Positions 22,501-34,535 of a stretch of DNA of 64,000 nucleotides are shown piece by piece. Positions within the stretch are counted from its first letter, which is position 1. Each line of letters starts with the position of its first letter. The position numbers and the translations under genes were made by a program. Source of the DNA: Bisporella sp. PMI_857. Lineage: Eukaryota > Ascomycota > Leotiomycetes > Helotiales > Helotiaceae. Below the pieces are notes generated by a model that worked only from the letters and a program-made list of their open reading frames with translations, was not told the origin of the DNA and made no database searches. The DNA lies in assembly GCA_021307315.1 (NCBI GenBank), contig JAJSPD010000001.1, positions 1 to 64,000 on the forward strand, in the 5' to 3' direction.

Positions 22501-25410
22501 CCATCCCGAACTTGGTCTCTCAGATGCTTTGCGCGTCTCCACGGCCGCATCAACAGGTTGCTCCCGAGTTCGAATGTCAGAACTTGACACAAACTCGTCT
22601 CTGTGCTCGGTAGGACTCTCCACTACGTAGTGCTTTGTCTCATTCTGACCCCAAGTCACACCTTTAGATACAGTTGAAGATGTGGGGGTGGAAGTTGGAG
22701 GTGACGATACAGCAACAACATTTCCTTTCGAATCGATGGCAATCTCAGAGGTAGCGACTCGCTTCTCTTGTCCATTAGGTTTGCTCGGCTTGTCTGAGTC
22801 AGAACGGGCTGGTTTCTTCTCTTCTCGAGCGGCTTGCTTTTCAGGCACTGGGGTTGGCACCGGCGTGGGCCGAACAAGATTTAAGTGCGGGCGGGGCAGT
22901 ATTGCATCTGGATCTCGCTTAAGATAAGGGGCCTCTCGGCTAGTGGACGGGACACTGAAGGTTTGCAAGTCTCGTGGATGCTCCAAGACATAGTCTAGCT
23001 GGAAGTCAGCATTTGGTGCATCGTAGGGCCCTTTCTTCTTGTGGTCTTCCATGCCAGGAGGAGTGATGATTCTGATAATCTCTTCCTCTTCCTGTTGGTG
23101 GTCATATTTGTTGACAACAGAAGGATCAGGAGAAGGCGAACGGGAGCGAATAACTTGGGAAGCAATCTTTCTTGCCATGATAATTTCACGATAGGCCCGG
23201 TCGGCCTCTTCCTGAATTTTATCGTGTTCACGGTCCCTGTCCGTAGACTTGTCAGACTTCTTGCTTGAACCTTGATCATAATCGTCGTAATCCCGTCGTC
23301 CATTGCGTCGTTCATCTCTTCGTCTGTCAGACCGTGATTCTCGACGATCCTCAGCTACTACAGCAGCTATAGCAGCGCCGATAGCGGCAGCTTCAATCGG
23401 AGCTGTGGAATGTTGAGTCTCTCTATAGGTATCTTCCGCATTGTGTAAGGCTTTTTCATCGGAATCTTTTTGTCGATATCGCTGCTCTCTAGAATCCCAC
23501 TCATCGTCTCTAAGCGGCTGCGACTTTAAGACGACGTGTCGATCTTTATTTGATGAGCCAGTATCACGACTAAAGTCAGGTTCGCGGTCCACCGTCACGA
23601 CAGTAGGTGCCGCTGTAATTCTGCCGTTGTTTGGTGTGGAGGGAATGACTGGTGTTGAGAAAGCATCGTCTGCGACTTGATACTGGAATGGATCTACAGG
23701 AGCAGAGAAAACGGACGCTTCACTCTTTGGACGTCGGCTCTCATATGTAACATCTGACCGCTCGCTCCTCCTCTCTTCCCTGCGCCTTTCTCGTCGCTCC
23801 TCTTTGGTCTCCTCTCGGCCATCGTCTCGACGTTTTTCGCGCTTCTTGTCTCGACGCTTCTCATCGTCGGAGTCTTTCGACTTTTCTTTCTCACGCCGCC
23901 GCTCATGTCGACGATCCTCTTTGTCGTAACTGCGGCTACTGATCCGACTACTTGTATCGCGGTCATCTCGCCGTTTCTCCTTCCGGTCATCCTTTCGATC
24001 ATCTTTCCGGTCTGAAATGATAGCTGTACCAATAGCCGCACCCGCGACACCCATTATTGCTGCTTCTGCGAGAGATTGCCCTCTGCCAGACGAGGATGGT
24101 GTTCTTTTCAAGATGCCACCATCTGCTCGAGCCGAGTATGTGGGTTCGTAGACACTTTGTGAAACCGGTGTGATAGGTTGTGGTTGCTGTATAGCTACGG
24201 GTCTGGATGATACATATGGTTCAGCGCCCGAAGCAACAGAGCCTCTAGCAACCTCAAATCTCGAAGGATCCTCGGTGGGCACTGGGTAGACCTGTTGCAT
24301 TGGGGGTAGACGTGAGCTGCTGGTAGAACTGTCAGGCGGAACAGCTTGAGTTGGAGTTTGTTGAGTATAATATGGAGTATATGAGGAGCCTGCGACATTC
24401 TGTTGCGGGGCTGTTGAAGGTATAGTTCTCTGATCAAAATACGAGACCTGCGAGTTCGCATAATTCTCTGGTCTTACTGGTCCTTGACCGTTCTGCCCAA
24501 AGTTATTAGACGGAGTCCATGTTGTGGCGCCATAACCAACAGGCTCCGTAATGATCCCATTAAGGGAGTTCTGTCGACCGAACAGTCGGGGATCGACAAT
24601 AGTGCTTTTTCTGCTCTGTGGCTTCTGTCGTTCCTTTCCCCATGAAAACCATCCTCCTCCAGTATCTTCGCCAAACGCTAGCTTGGAATCAACGCTTGAC
24701 TCAGACTCCCCGTCTGAAGCCGACTCCCAGCCATCATCATCAGAAGAATCCTTACCATGTGAAGCTTTCGAGGGGCCAAGACCTTTACTTGTTCCACTGT
24801 TACGATAGCTGGATGGCTCCTCGACAAAAGCCTCAGCCCCTCTATAAATCTTGCCTGCTTTCAGATCTCTCTTGTTCTGATCTCTGGCCAACTTCGCAAG
24901 CCCAGCACCAACGGCAAGAATTTCCGCATCTGTACTGCGTCGTTCGTTTCCAGGTCGTTCTCTGTCTTGTTCCCTGATATCTCTGTTCGTCTCCTGAGTA
25001 TAGCTTGTGCTCTCCTTAGCATAATCTTTATAGCCATCCCTAGAATATCCCCTATGACTCTCTCTGTCAATCTCCTTCCCCTTCCTCGACCTGACACCTC
25101 TCCGCTTCGGCTTCTTGATAAACCCCGTTCCGTATGCAAGGTCGCTATTAACAGAACTGGACGAGGAGTTGCCAAGCCTCAATAACCCCTTACTTCTGCG
25201 TTTCCGCAATCTGCGTCGTTCTGAAGGCGCTGTAAAGAATGCGCGAAGTCCCGCTCGAGTTGGGAATGTACGAGATATGTCGAGGTAGGAGGAGGACGAC
25301 GACGACGACGAGAGTGATTCTGCGCTGTAGCGCGTGCGTGGCGGCTCGTTGTAATAGTGATTTTCTCTCCTGTTGGAGCTCTCTGGGCTCCTGCGACGCC
25401 TATCTGCCAT
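7593..25410 (-). CDS. lah: Giant involucrin-repeat protein, probable Leashin (Woronin body tether)
   Basis: Two exons: 25410-9145 and 9089-7593. The single 55-nt intron (9090-9144, GTGAGT...ACAG) joins MADVY to DGFGEG in phase 0, giving about 5,920 residues. In filamentous ascomycetes proteins of this size and build are annotated 'involucrin repeat protein'. I take it as Leashin, which holds Woronin bodies at the cell cortex and septal pore. The N-terminus is Arg/Ser-rich with a poly-Ser run (from a GAC repeat near 25300). The middle holds about 45 Lys-rich blocks (KKSKKDKKK type) separated by acidic linkers. Seven Gly/Ala-rich hydrophobic segments lie near residues 450, 680, 975, 1580, 1895, 4835 and 5310. 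The C-terminal about 500 residues are a coiled coil (to about residue 5600) followed by a non-repetitive domain ending in a basic/acidic tail. The frame is open throughout, so the gene looks functional. Which segment does the tethering is inferred. Confidence 0.8.
9090..9144 (-). other. Intron in the giant Leashin-like gene
   Basis: The donor is GTGAGT directly after the TAT of MADVY; an ACTAATC branch-like site and a TTACAG acceptor lie before GATGGC. The unspliced frame would stop eight codons past the donor. Splicing (phase 0) fuses the 5,422-codon first exon to the 498-codon coiled-coil exon. Without it the C-terminal conserved domain would have to be a separate gene starting at 9068. Confidence 0.85.
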
Positions 25411-26169
25411 CGTTGCGGCCTGTGTTTACTGAGGTCGCATGCGAAGGTGGACTTGCGGTTGGAGCCGCTGATGGTTCAAAACAAACCAAAAAAGTGGCTG
25501 GGGGTGGATGGTGAGCCAAGAATTCGAAGGTTCAGCTCCTCTTCAAGCTTCAACCAGCTAGATTTTTTTCCTTCAAAGGTGATAGAAACAGAGCTTTCCG
25601 ATGTTCATAAGATTTTATCATCTGGTTTTCTGTTTTTTTATTTAAATTATCTTGAAATTTTCAAAGTTGTTGATCCATCGTTGTGTCACGTGGTTCATGA
25701 GTTGTCAGTTTGGGCCCACACAAGCTTCACTTCGTTTTCTTTGGCTTTGCCACCAGCGTGTCTTTGCGTCACCGCAGTGACTTGGATTTGGGAGTCATCA
25801 AAACTGACAGTTCTTTCATCGGATTAAATTTACTGCAGTATTTCTACGTCTACGATAAGACAAAACTCCGATTCGTGGCAAAAGGAGGTCAGCAAACCAT
25901 TTACGCGCGCCACTGTACTTTGATGAGAGCAAATCATTTATTATGCGCAGAAGCTATTTGATGTAGAAAATGCTTAGTATACCAAACATTAAGTAGGGGT
26001 TATATTATAAACATCTATTGTCTCTAGGTGATGAAGAGGAGATCACTCCAAGCAAGGTGGTTCTACTGTACACATAGAGTTGAGAAGGTCCTTTGGCACG
26101 GCCCTTGTGGCCCGAACCCAAAGGTTATCTATCAAGAGCTTGTGATTGACACTATTCCGAGTCGACTTG
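25411..26169. other. Intergenic region upstream of the giant gene
   Basis: About 760 bases separate the ATG at 25410 from the stop codon of the ABC transporter (26170), both on the minus strand. It should hold the giant gene's promoter and 5' UTR and the transporter's 3' UTR. Plus-strand frames here (for example 25357-25827) have no recognisable content. No distinct regulatory motif was identified. Confidence 0.5.
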
Positions 26170-29100
26170 TCAGTTCGAGTTCGAGCCCAGATTCTGAGCC
26201 TTGGCACAACTTTTGAAGCAAATATAATAGAAGAAGAAACTCACCATTTGATAGTATAGTCCTCTCTTAGAAAGCAGAGAACTGTGGTTGCCCTTCTCTA
26301 GCACTTTTCCCTCACCAAGCACGAATATCACATCGGCATTTTGAACTGTTGCTAGCCGGTGCGCAACGACAAGCATTGTTCTGCCTGTCGCGGCTCTTTC
26401 AAATCTTCGCACCACAATTAGTGATGTATCAAGTAGAGTGGGTTGCACACCTACGCAGCTTGAACCAATTTCTCACTCTCACTATCCAAAGAACTAGTCG
26501 CCTCATCGAGAAGCAGAATCTTAGGATCACGAATCAAGGCCCGAGCAATAGATAGACGTTGTTTCTGGCCTCCGCTGAGTGTGACTCCTTTCGTTCCAAT
26601 GTCCGTGTTGTAGCCATCTGGAAGGGATTCTATGAAATCATGGATCTCAGCATCGCGGCAAGCTTGGAAGAGGCGTTCTTCTGGTATTGATTCGCTCACG
26701 CCCAGGAGAACATTCTGCTTAATTGTGCCTTGGAATAAAGTTGGCTCCTGGGCCACGAGAGACAGTGCTTTTCGATATTCCACAACGTCCAGCTCTGCGA
26801 TATTGCTTCCGTTGCAAAGAATCTGCCCCCTTTCGACATCGTAGAATCTGTACACTTGTCAGTGGTAATATAATCTAGTGTGTCAGAGAGTAGACTAACC
26901 TCTCGAGCAAAGATACAACACTAGTTTTTCCACAACCTAGGGAATATTGGTCATCTCGTCCGTGGTTTCTGGAATGGACACAAACCTGATGGACCAACTA
27001 ATGCTGCAAACTGCCCCTTCTCAATCCGAAGGTCGAGACCCGTGAAGATGGGAACATCACGAGTTGGATACTTGAACCATATATCATTCAGTTCGATCTT
27101 TATACCGCCCTCGGTGTCCTGTAGTTCCGATGCAGTTTTCGTGCTTTCTTTATCACGCACTCTGAAACTCAGAATACGATTTGCTGCGGCAGTGGCTTGT
27201 GCCATGTCTAAAAAATTTAGATACTCATTCATGAGAGAGCCTGTGTGTACGTACTTGGACCGAATGATAAAAAGCTACCAGCATTTTGAGAGCCGTTAAT
27301 TACAGCAATATAAACGACGAAGAATTCGATTGGACCATATTCATGTGAAGCTAGCAGCCGTCCTCCATACCAGAGAGTCAAGCCCTTATGTTGTATAAGC
27401 ATTATGTAAAATATAGAAGCGACTCCCAAAGGTAATAGTGAATCGAGCGGAACGCTCAAGTTTAGTAAACATACCATACAGAGCAGAGAAACACTAGATA
27501 AGCAAAGAGTCAGCATCGGTTGGTCACGACCAAGACTGCACTTAATGATAACATACCTATCAGATGCGCTAAAGATCAGTGAGGTATATGTTGCTTTTCG
27601 AGAGGCCTTCTTTGCATGATCAGCCAGTAGCAAGTCGTATCGTTTGCAAATCATATCCTCAAGAGTCAGAGAAGTGACGGTTCGGAATGCCCCAATAGAC
27701 TCTGCTGCGAATTTCGAACTTTCGGCAAATACTGCTTGGTTCAACTTCTCAAATTGTAATTCGTAGCGAACTCGAACGTAGCTGCCGCCTAAGCGAAGAT
27801 TCAGATAATTTCAATCACAGGTTAGAATTTAGAACATACCCATTATAATAGGGATGGCGACAAAGAAAGCGACCAAGGTTAACTAGACATGTCAGTCGAT
27901 TCTCCAAGCAGAGTCCAAGTAATGAACCTGGAGAGCTCTTCAGCACTTTACTTACCTTCCACCCAAAGACAAATGCGATTATAACACAGCCTGTGAGACT
28001 GAGAACAGCGGACAAGACTAAAGACATATTTAGACCTAAAAGCTCCTGCAGCTGGGTCGGATCATTTGCCACAAGAGCAGTCAAGGTTCCCGAACTGTGA
28101 TCATCTGCATCAAAAAACCTGATCGGCTTGGCCAAAATGCTCTCGAAGTATTCTCGCCTATAGAAACAAGTGATATGCTATAAGGAGTTTTAGCTTCGGT
28201 AGTGATTATACAGCCATCATGGACAACTCACCACAGAAACATTGTTGGAAGACCACCCTACGATGAAATAAGCCACACTAATCCCGATTGCCAATATGAA
28301 AAACATGAGTGACCAGTGGTTAACCGCATCTATGAGCTGTTGTCCTGTTTCTGTGATCACTACCATAATTTGAGCAAACAGGTACGCTTGCAGTGGGAAA
28401 GCAACTAAACCACAGTGAGCTTACTCCGTCAATAATCTCCGCGGTAAACTTGATTGACCTACGTCCAGTGCCCACGCAGCCAACAAGCAATATTCCATAC
28501 CATTGCCAATTATTTCTCTGCTCGAAGAAAAGTAATCTTGAGAGTTAGCTTGGATCAACTCGTATCCAAAGGAAAGTCAGTCATACCCAAAACTTCCAAC
28601 AACACCTCTTGGCTTGTAAGCCAGCTCGGAAGCTGTAAGCGTCTCTTCATCGGTACTATTGACTGCAGCTTCGGTTTGTTTCAGGCCCGAGAGCGCCGGC
28701 TCAATGCTCAATTCTTCCAGGATATTCTCGTCCATAGAGAGCTGTTGGGCATCTACCAGAGCGAAATACGCGCTCTCGTGATTGTTCAATAGCTCGTCAT
28801 GTGTACCTTGCTCGACGACATGTCCCTTTTTCATGACAATAATCTTATCTGCTTTCTTAATTGTAGAGAGCCGGTGGGCAACTGTGATTGTTGTCCTTCC
28901 TTCACTGACCCTATCCAATGCAGCCTGAACAAGCCTTTCTCCACGAACATCGATGCTACTCGTGGCTTCATCGAGGATAAGAATCTTTGGACGTCTAGGT
29001 TTAGGTCAATAATAAGCATCGCAAACTCTCAACCTGAGCTAGATTCGAGACGTACTTGATAATGCTTCTGGCAATTGCCAGTCGTTGACGTTGGCCACCA

Positions 29101-31546
29101 GAGAGCTTGATCCCGCTATCTCCAACTTGAGTCTCATAGCCAAGCGGAAGTTTGTCTATAAACTCTGAGGCATAAGCCTCCTGACATGCTTGTTCAACGA
29201 GTCGTCTCTTTGTTGCTGCATCCGATTCTTCCCATTCAGACCCGATTAACCCATGCTCGACGTTCTTGGCTATCGTATCATTGAAAATGAATGGCTCTTG
29301 TTGGACCAAGCCAACCTGGGAGCGCCACCATCTAAACATTAGAATTAGTCACATCAGACTCCTTGCTGGAGAGTAGAATAGTTTCTGGAACATTCCCATC
29401 TGGAAGTCATACTTTAAGGCGCTGACTTACTTTAGATCCAACTTCTCAATATTGTGGCCACCAAGCCGAATGGTTCCGCGAAGCTCAACAGGCGGCAAGG
29501 ATTCCTCAACGATCTCGGGCTTTGGGTTTGTAGACTTGCCCGATTTATCTCCTTTCAAGGCACTTTCTGGAATCTTGATATCTTGAGCGCGAAGATCGTA
29601 CCATCGCTCAAGCAACCCGACAATAGTGCTTTTACCAGATCCAGATGCACCAACAATTGCTGTAAGCTTGCCCGATTCGAAACAAATATTGAGATCATCT
29701 AACACTTTGATATGAGGTCGGCCTGGGTATGCGAAGTCCACTGACTCAAAGCGGAGATCATCCTGAGCAGATACTTGGGGACTTTTGAGGCCTGTCGTTG
29801 ATGGCTTTGGTGCGTCAATAACTGCAAAGAAGTCGCTGGCGGCACTGGCCGCTTTGCTCATAGCAATGATCGGCGCTGATGCTTGGCCGATGGATATTGA
29901 AACCATCATAATACTCTCTAAAACGATGACAATCGTTCCAACGCTGTTGATATTTCCCTGCCGGTAGAGTTTGAAGCCGAACCAGAAAGCAAGAGCCATC
30001 GCTGCATAGATCGCGAAGTACACTGGTGAAAACTGGAGTCCTTGCCAAATCGATATTTTCAGGCCTCTTTTCCTCGACTCATCTACCCATCCGGAGTATT
30101 TCTTCACAATTCTGTCAGATGCACCGCAGGCAACGATCATACGGATAGATCCCATGACCTCACCCGCAATGGATGAAGCCTTCTCATCCGCAAACTCAAC
30201 CTCCTTTGTCATCTTGATAATGATAGGAACTAACGTTCCATAAACAGCCACTATGAAGACAAGCAGCGAGCTAGTTACCAAGGTTAAAGACCAGGAGAAC
30301 TTGAAGGCGATGATAATTGCGGTCACTAGCAATGATTGGAACTGGAAAAACAAAGCCAGCTTATCCGAGATGCCATTTTGCAGAACGTTGGAAGTGGTAG
30401 TCAACGTGTTCGATGCTTGACCGCTTGGGAAAGTGTCGAGAATATAGACCGGCAGACTGAAGAGGGCTTTCAGGTACTCTAGGCGTATCTTGGCTGAAAT
30501 CTTCAAAGAGACGATTCTAAACGCAAACATCGAAAAGTAGCCCAAGAGCCATCGAGCAATGAACAAGTACACTATGTAGAGTCTAGCAATTTGTCAGAAT
30601 TTTGGATTTCCACCTCAATTACAGATATTAAGGCCATGTAGAAACGGTAAAGCCCGGTGTACACGCTCGTGCCAAATGAAATAGAACTTGGGTAGCATGG
30701 GACTAGGCGCTATGTGACTTGACTCGGCGATGGTTCTCGTATGCGAACTTTTGGGAAAAAATGCCCAAAAACTCCTCAAAATCCTGGTTCAGCTTGTACC
30801 GTGAAGATGATAAAATATATGAGGCATACTGGTAGTGGCATCGTAACACAGAGTCTTAGGTCTTGCAATATATGTTCCCAAGGTATTGCTTATTGGGAGT
30901 AATCGCGATAACTTACGTTAGCTTGTTAAGCGCCCTGTCGAATTCTGCGCGGGTGACGCCCGATCCCGGAACGAAATACTCAGAAAATTGACCCAAAAGA
31001 TTGCCTTGAGAGCCATTAACCGCCATGTTGGGACAGAATAACGAGTAAATCCTCACCGAAGACCACAATCATAAGAGGTAGAGTCTGCTTGTGATTAGAA
31101 TAAGAGTCGCAGGGCATCTTTCAGACAAGGAATCATACAGCTCCAGTACTGGGTAAGTTAGCTGATGACCGGCATTTCACTCTTATACACTTGTGACGAG
31201 TTTGAACGAGGAAATTGATATATCAACGTAAGAATCGACCACGTACCCAATTTGACATATAGTAGCTATTAATAAGAGGACCCTATCAGCCAAGGTAGAG
31301 TAGGTGAAAATCCTTGTGTAATCTGAGAACTTCGTCTTTGTCCGCGCCTTCTCATCATAATTAGTTGTGTCTCCATCAGGAATTTTGGCTTGTGCAGCAT
31401 TGTGGGCTAAGTTCGCGGACTGTGCGTCTGTACATTTGTTTTTAGCTAGGTCTATAATAAAGACAAAGAGAGGCTATACCCTCGACATGTCTTGTAGCAC
31501 CTCCCACCGTTGCGCTGGCCTCCGTATCTGGGGTTATTTTGCCCAT
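26170..31546 (-). CDS. Full-length ABC transporter, ABCB/MDR type, 20 exons
   Basis: Exons: 31546-31480, 31427-31247, 31148-31139, 31084-31057, 31004-30917, 30582-29431, 29331-29056, 28994-28587, 28536-28463, 28404-28232, 28177-27956, 27882-27840, 27788-27557, 27493-27475, 27384-27255, 27207-26986, 26936-26900, 26847-26455, 26404-26245 and 26199-26170. All junctions keep the frame, giving 1,314 residues, the usual size for a fungal P-glycoprotein. Order is TMD1, NBD1 (Walker [10 protein letters not shown], signature [17 protein letters not shown]-loop AHRLST), TMD2, NBD2 (GPSGCGKTS, split by an intron; [22 protein letters not shown]). It should be a plasma-membrane or vacuolar ATP-driven exporter of lipophilic compounds; the substrate cannot be told. 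The start and first exon are inferred from the frame. The last junction is uncertain (alternative acceptor near 26210). The donor at 26985 is GTTTGT, the weakest in the set. Confidence 0.85.
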
Positions 31547-34535
31547 GCCTCAAGGTTGAGCATCTGACACCTCCAGGATCAAAGTTCTTGAGGAAAGAAT
31601 GAAACAGGGAAGCTAAAGAAAAAGAACACAACTATAATCAATCCAAAGGACATTAATTACAATTTAAAACTAAGCAGCCATGTCCTGACCTCTACAAAGT
31701 AGAGGTCGACTTGAACGCAATTTTTAACTAATCGGGGTCTAGCGTCTGCTTCGGTTACGGTGCAGTGAGCGCCAAGGGGTAAGGCAACGAAATTAATGTC
31801 TGTATACGAAGGTATGTTGAGACTTTGAAAAGTATCCAATGGCAAGTTATTTACCCTGTCAGTATCACATAAGATTATACCGATTCTGAATGACTCACAG
31901 TCGGTTCCTGAATTACAAAAGGAAGAAGTTGAAGAAGAAATTCAAAACATCATCACGTGACAAACAGATGTTGACGGATGGTAAGGTACTTCATATATTC
32001 TGGTAGAAGAATGAGCGAATAAGAACCTCGCATCCCCAAGGACAAAAGCATATGATGATCTGGGTAAGTAAGTGTACGAAACGTGATCCATGCGCTCCAT
32101 CGCAGCCGGATCTCGATGTTCCAAAATCTGGCCAACTGACAATAACGAAGTCTTGGGATCCTCTTGGATCTTGTGAATCTCAATACTCGTCTCAGGTATT
32201 GTCGGATTGATGTCCTCCCAAGTCATTATTTCTTTGCCCACAGACTGGCTTTCGTCATTCAAACTCGAACACCAAATTTATGGCAGAGCCTTTTCAAACA
32301 TGCAGAGTCTTGGGATCATCACGATTTGCACTTGTACTTGCAACGACTACATGGTCATGTGGTATAGTGGACATAAATTTTTAACGACCACTCAGTCCGT
32401 GATTCTGTAGCGATCAATCCAACCAGGAGAACTATCACTGAGTAGAATGCTCGATAAAAAAGGTTGCAACAAAACAGTATTTCTTGAACATCTAGTATAG
32501 AGATTGACGCGCAATGAACCACATATCCCTCTAACGAGGGAAGCCATTTGAACCAGAGACACTTGTCCAGGGTTATCTCTGAAATTTTGGAGGGCTTACC
32601 AGCAACTTTGTTCTGCTGAATACGAGATGCTGAAATGGAAGCATTGCAACCCTTCCCAATCAGATGATACTATTTCGGAACACGCAATATGACATCGCGT
32701 CCATAGAATCTAGACGTGACATTGTACGCAAGTGAACGCTTGAAGTCACAAAGCAATTCGTCATGGCACATGCACGATCTGTCCAAAAATTTTCATAGTG
32801 GTATAGTAAAAACCGTTGAGTGATAGTTGTGGCGTCGGCCGTTCGAGGCGCAGCACCCTGTGCCATTCATTTTAGCGAACTTTACGGCTCTTTGCTCCGA
32901 TAGTGCGTGACCTGAACCCACCCATGGCTGGCTGATGGATGAAGGACGGGAATGGAGCTGATAGCTTAGACATAAGAATGCCGTAGATGTTATACTTAAC
33001 AGTAGCACACCACGCGATCAGAAGGTTGAATCAACAACACACTTTCTTTGCAGCTGGGAAGCCTGAGTTCCGGTTGTCAAAAATAGTTATGACGGAGGAT
33101 GTGCACAGGCGTTCGTTCGCATAGACTTCTGATATGAATCGTCTTATGCAACGAAATTGATCGTGGCGGAAACCCCCGGGGATGTGCGATCTAAGCGAAT
33201 ATAGTTTACTTGCTCCAATGCCGATCTTTTTTTCTAGACTTGATTTTGTTTGTTGGTTTCCTTGCGGTTTTGAGAGAGAAAGTCGTAGATCGGTGGGGTT
33301 TACCAAGCTTGCCTTTATTGAATTTTCCTGAATTGCCCTGAACTTGTCCTGATTTTTGGTGGGGGGGGGGAGGTGTGTTCCCTATTTTTGGCCGGTTTTT
33401 CCTACTGTATGCCTCTCCTAGCGCTACCCACCGTGCTATACTTATGGGGCTTCTGCCATGCTATTCTTGGGTACGGTACTGTACAGTATGTAGGTACAAG
33501 ACACTACTGCAACAGTCATAAATGGGATCAGTTACCAAGAGTCAACTGAGACACCAAGTCCCGGGGAAGAAAAAGGGTTGTTTTGTTCTCATATGGAAAA
33601 ACAATTGGCAAACGATGAATTGAGCATGATGGTTTGGATACGAGACTGTTAACCCCAAGTGATGTGTTTGTTTGGCTGAGAGGCTTCTGGAAAGACACTG
33701 AAGATGGGCTGTGTTTCATGGTTTTGCTTTGGTCAGCGCCCCGGGAAGCCAATTGCGCGTCCCCTTTCCCCCCCCCTGGGCAGATTTAACGCAGGGGCAG
33801 CACCTTTATCCCTCTTACAGCCAAGCGCGCCTGGCATGTCTCAATGGGCAAAAGTGGATAATATCCATCAATGTAGCGAATCATTAAATCAAGAGAGCAA
33901 CAATAGCTTGACCTTCTTGCTCCCAGGGTGGTGGCTTGTCGCCAGCGCTGGATGGCTGTTTCGTGTGGGCTACTGGGGGGGGAGCGGCGGTCGGTGGATC
34001 TGCTTGCTTCCGTCAGACCCTGTCAACTCTTCTTTGCCTCCCCTAAACACCCCCCCCCCCCTGGTTCTGTTCTTCTAGCTTAGGGCCAGGTTTTTTTCGT
34101 TCGCGTGCTGTGGAGGCGCTGTACAGCCGGTGCTGCTAATTACAAACTCCGTACAGTACAACCACTCGTTCCACCTCATCATACACATTCTTCTTTCTCA
34201 TCTGTCCCTCGTTGACTTTGAACACAATCGTTACTCTCGTTTCATCTGTCACCTGTGTTAGCCTATCCATCCATTCAGAATTAATTCCTCATCTACCTCG
34301 CAACCCTCCCCCCCCGCCCAGTGCGATATTTCTTTTCTTTCCAGGTTGACCCTCGGCCGTCTTGAAATTTACTCAGCTTGGAGGACAGAGGAATACGAAA
34401 ACATATAATCGTTACATCACGCAGCCCATAGCAGGGCACAGCTATCCGAATCTTTGAGGCAAGCGAGACAAGCCCGGATATTCGTCACCAATTTAAGAAT
34501 TCACCCAGCTGGGGAGGAGTTCAACCAGAGTCGGC
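31547..34535. other. Three-kilobase region without a confident gene, rich in G/C homopolymers
   Basis: The region lies between the divergent ABC transporter and flc genes, so it contains both promoters. Two minus-strand frames (31657-31845 and 31942-32262) could be remnants of a gene (for example YTYLPRSSYAFVLGDARFLF) but show no family I recognise. From 33360 to 34320 there are G or C runs of 8 to 12 bases (about 33361, 33768, 33974, 34050 and 34308). The 34100-34500 pyrimidine-rich stretch looks like the flc promoter and 5' UTR. Confidence 0.45.
31942..32262 (-). pseudogene. Unrecognised 106-codon frame, possible gene remnant
   Basis: The frame has ordinary amino-acid composition (WEDINPTIPETSIEIHKIQE, then a YTYLPRSSYAFVLG stretch), unlike the random frames nearby. 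A second frame of similar quality (31657-31845, with SYTDINFVALPLGAHCTVTE) follows downstream on the same strand. They might be exons of one decayed gene, but no clean splice joins them. No conserved motif was recognised. Confidence 0.25.

Noticed and set aside
26170..30572. Several separate half-size ABC genes
   Set aside because: The pieces join through GT-AG introns in phase into one standard full-length transporter with two NBDs.
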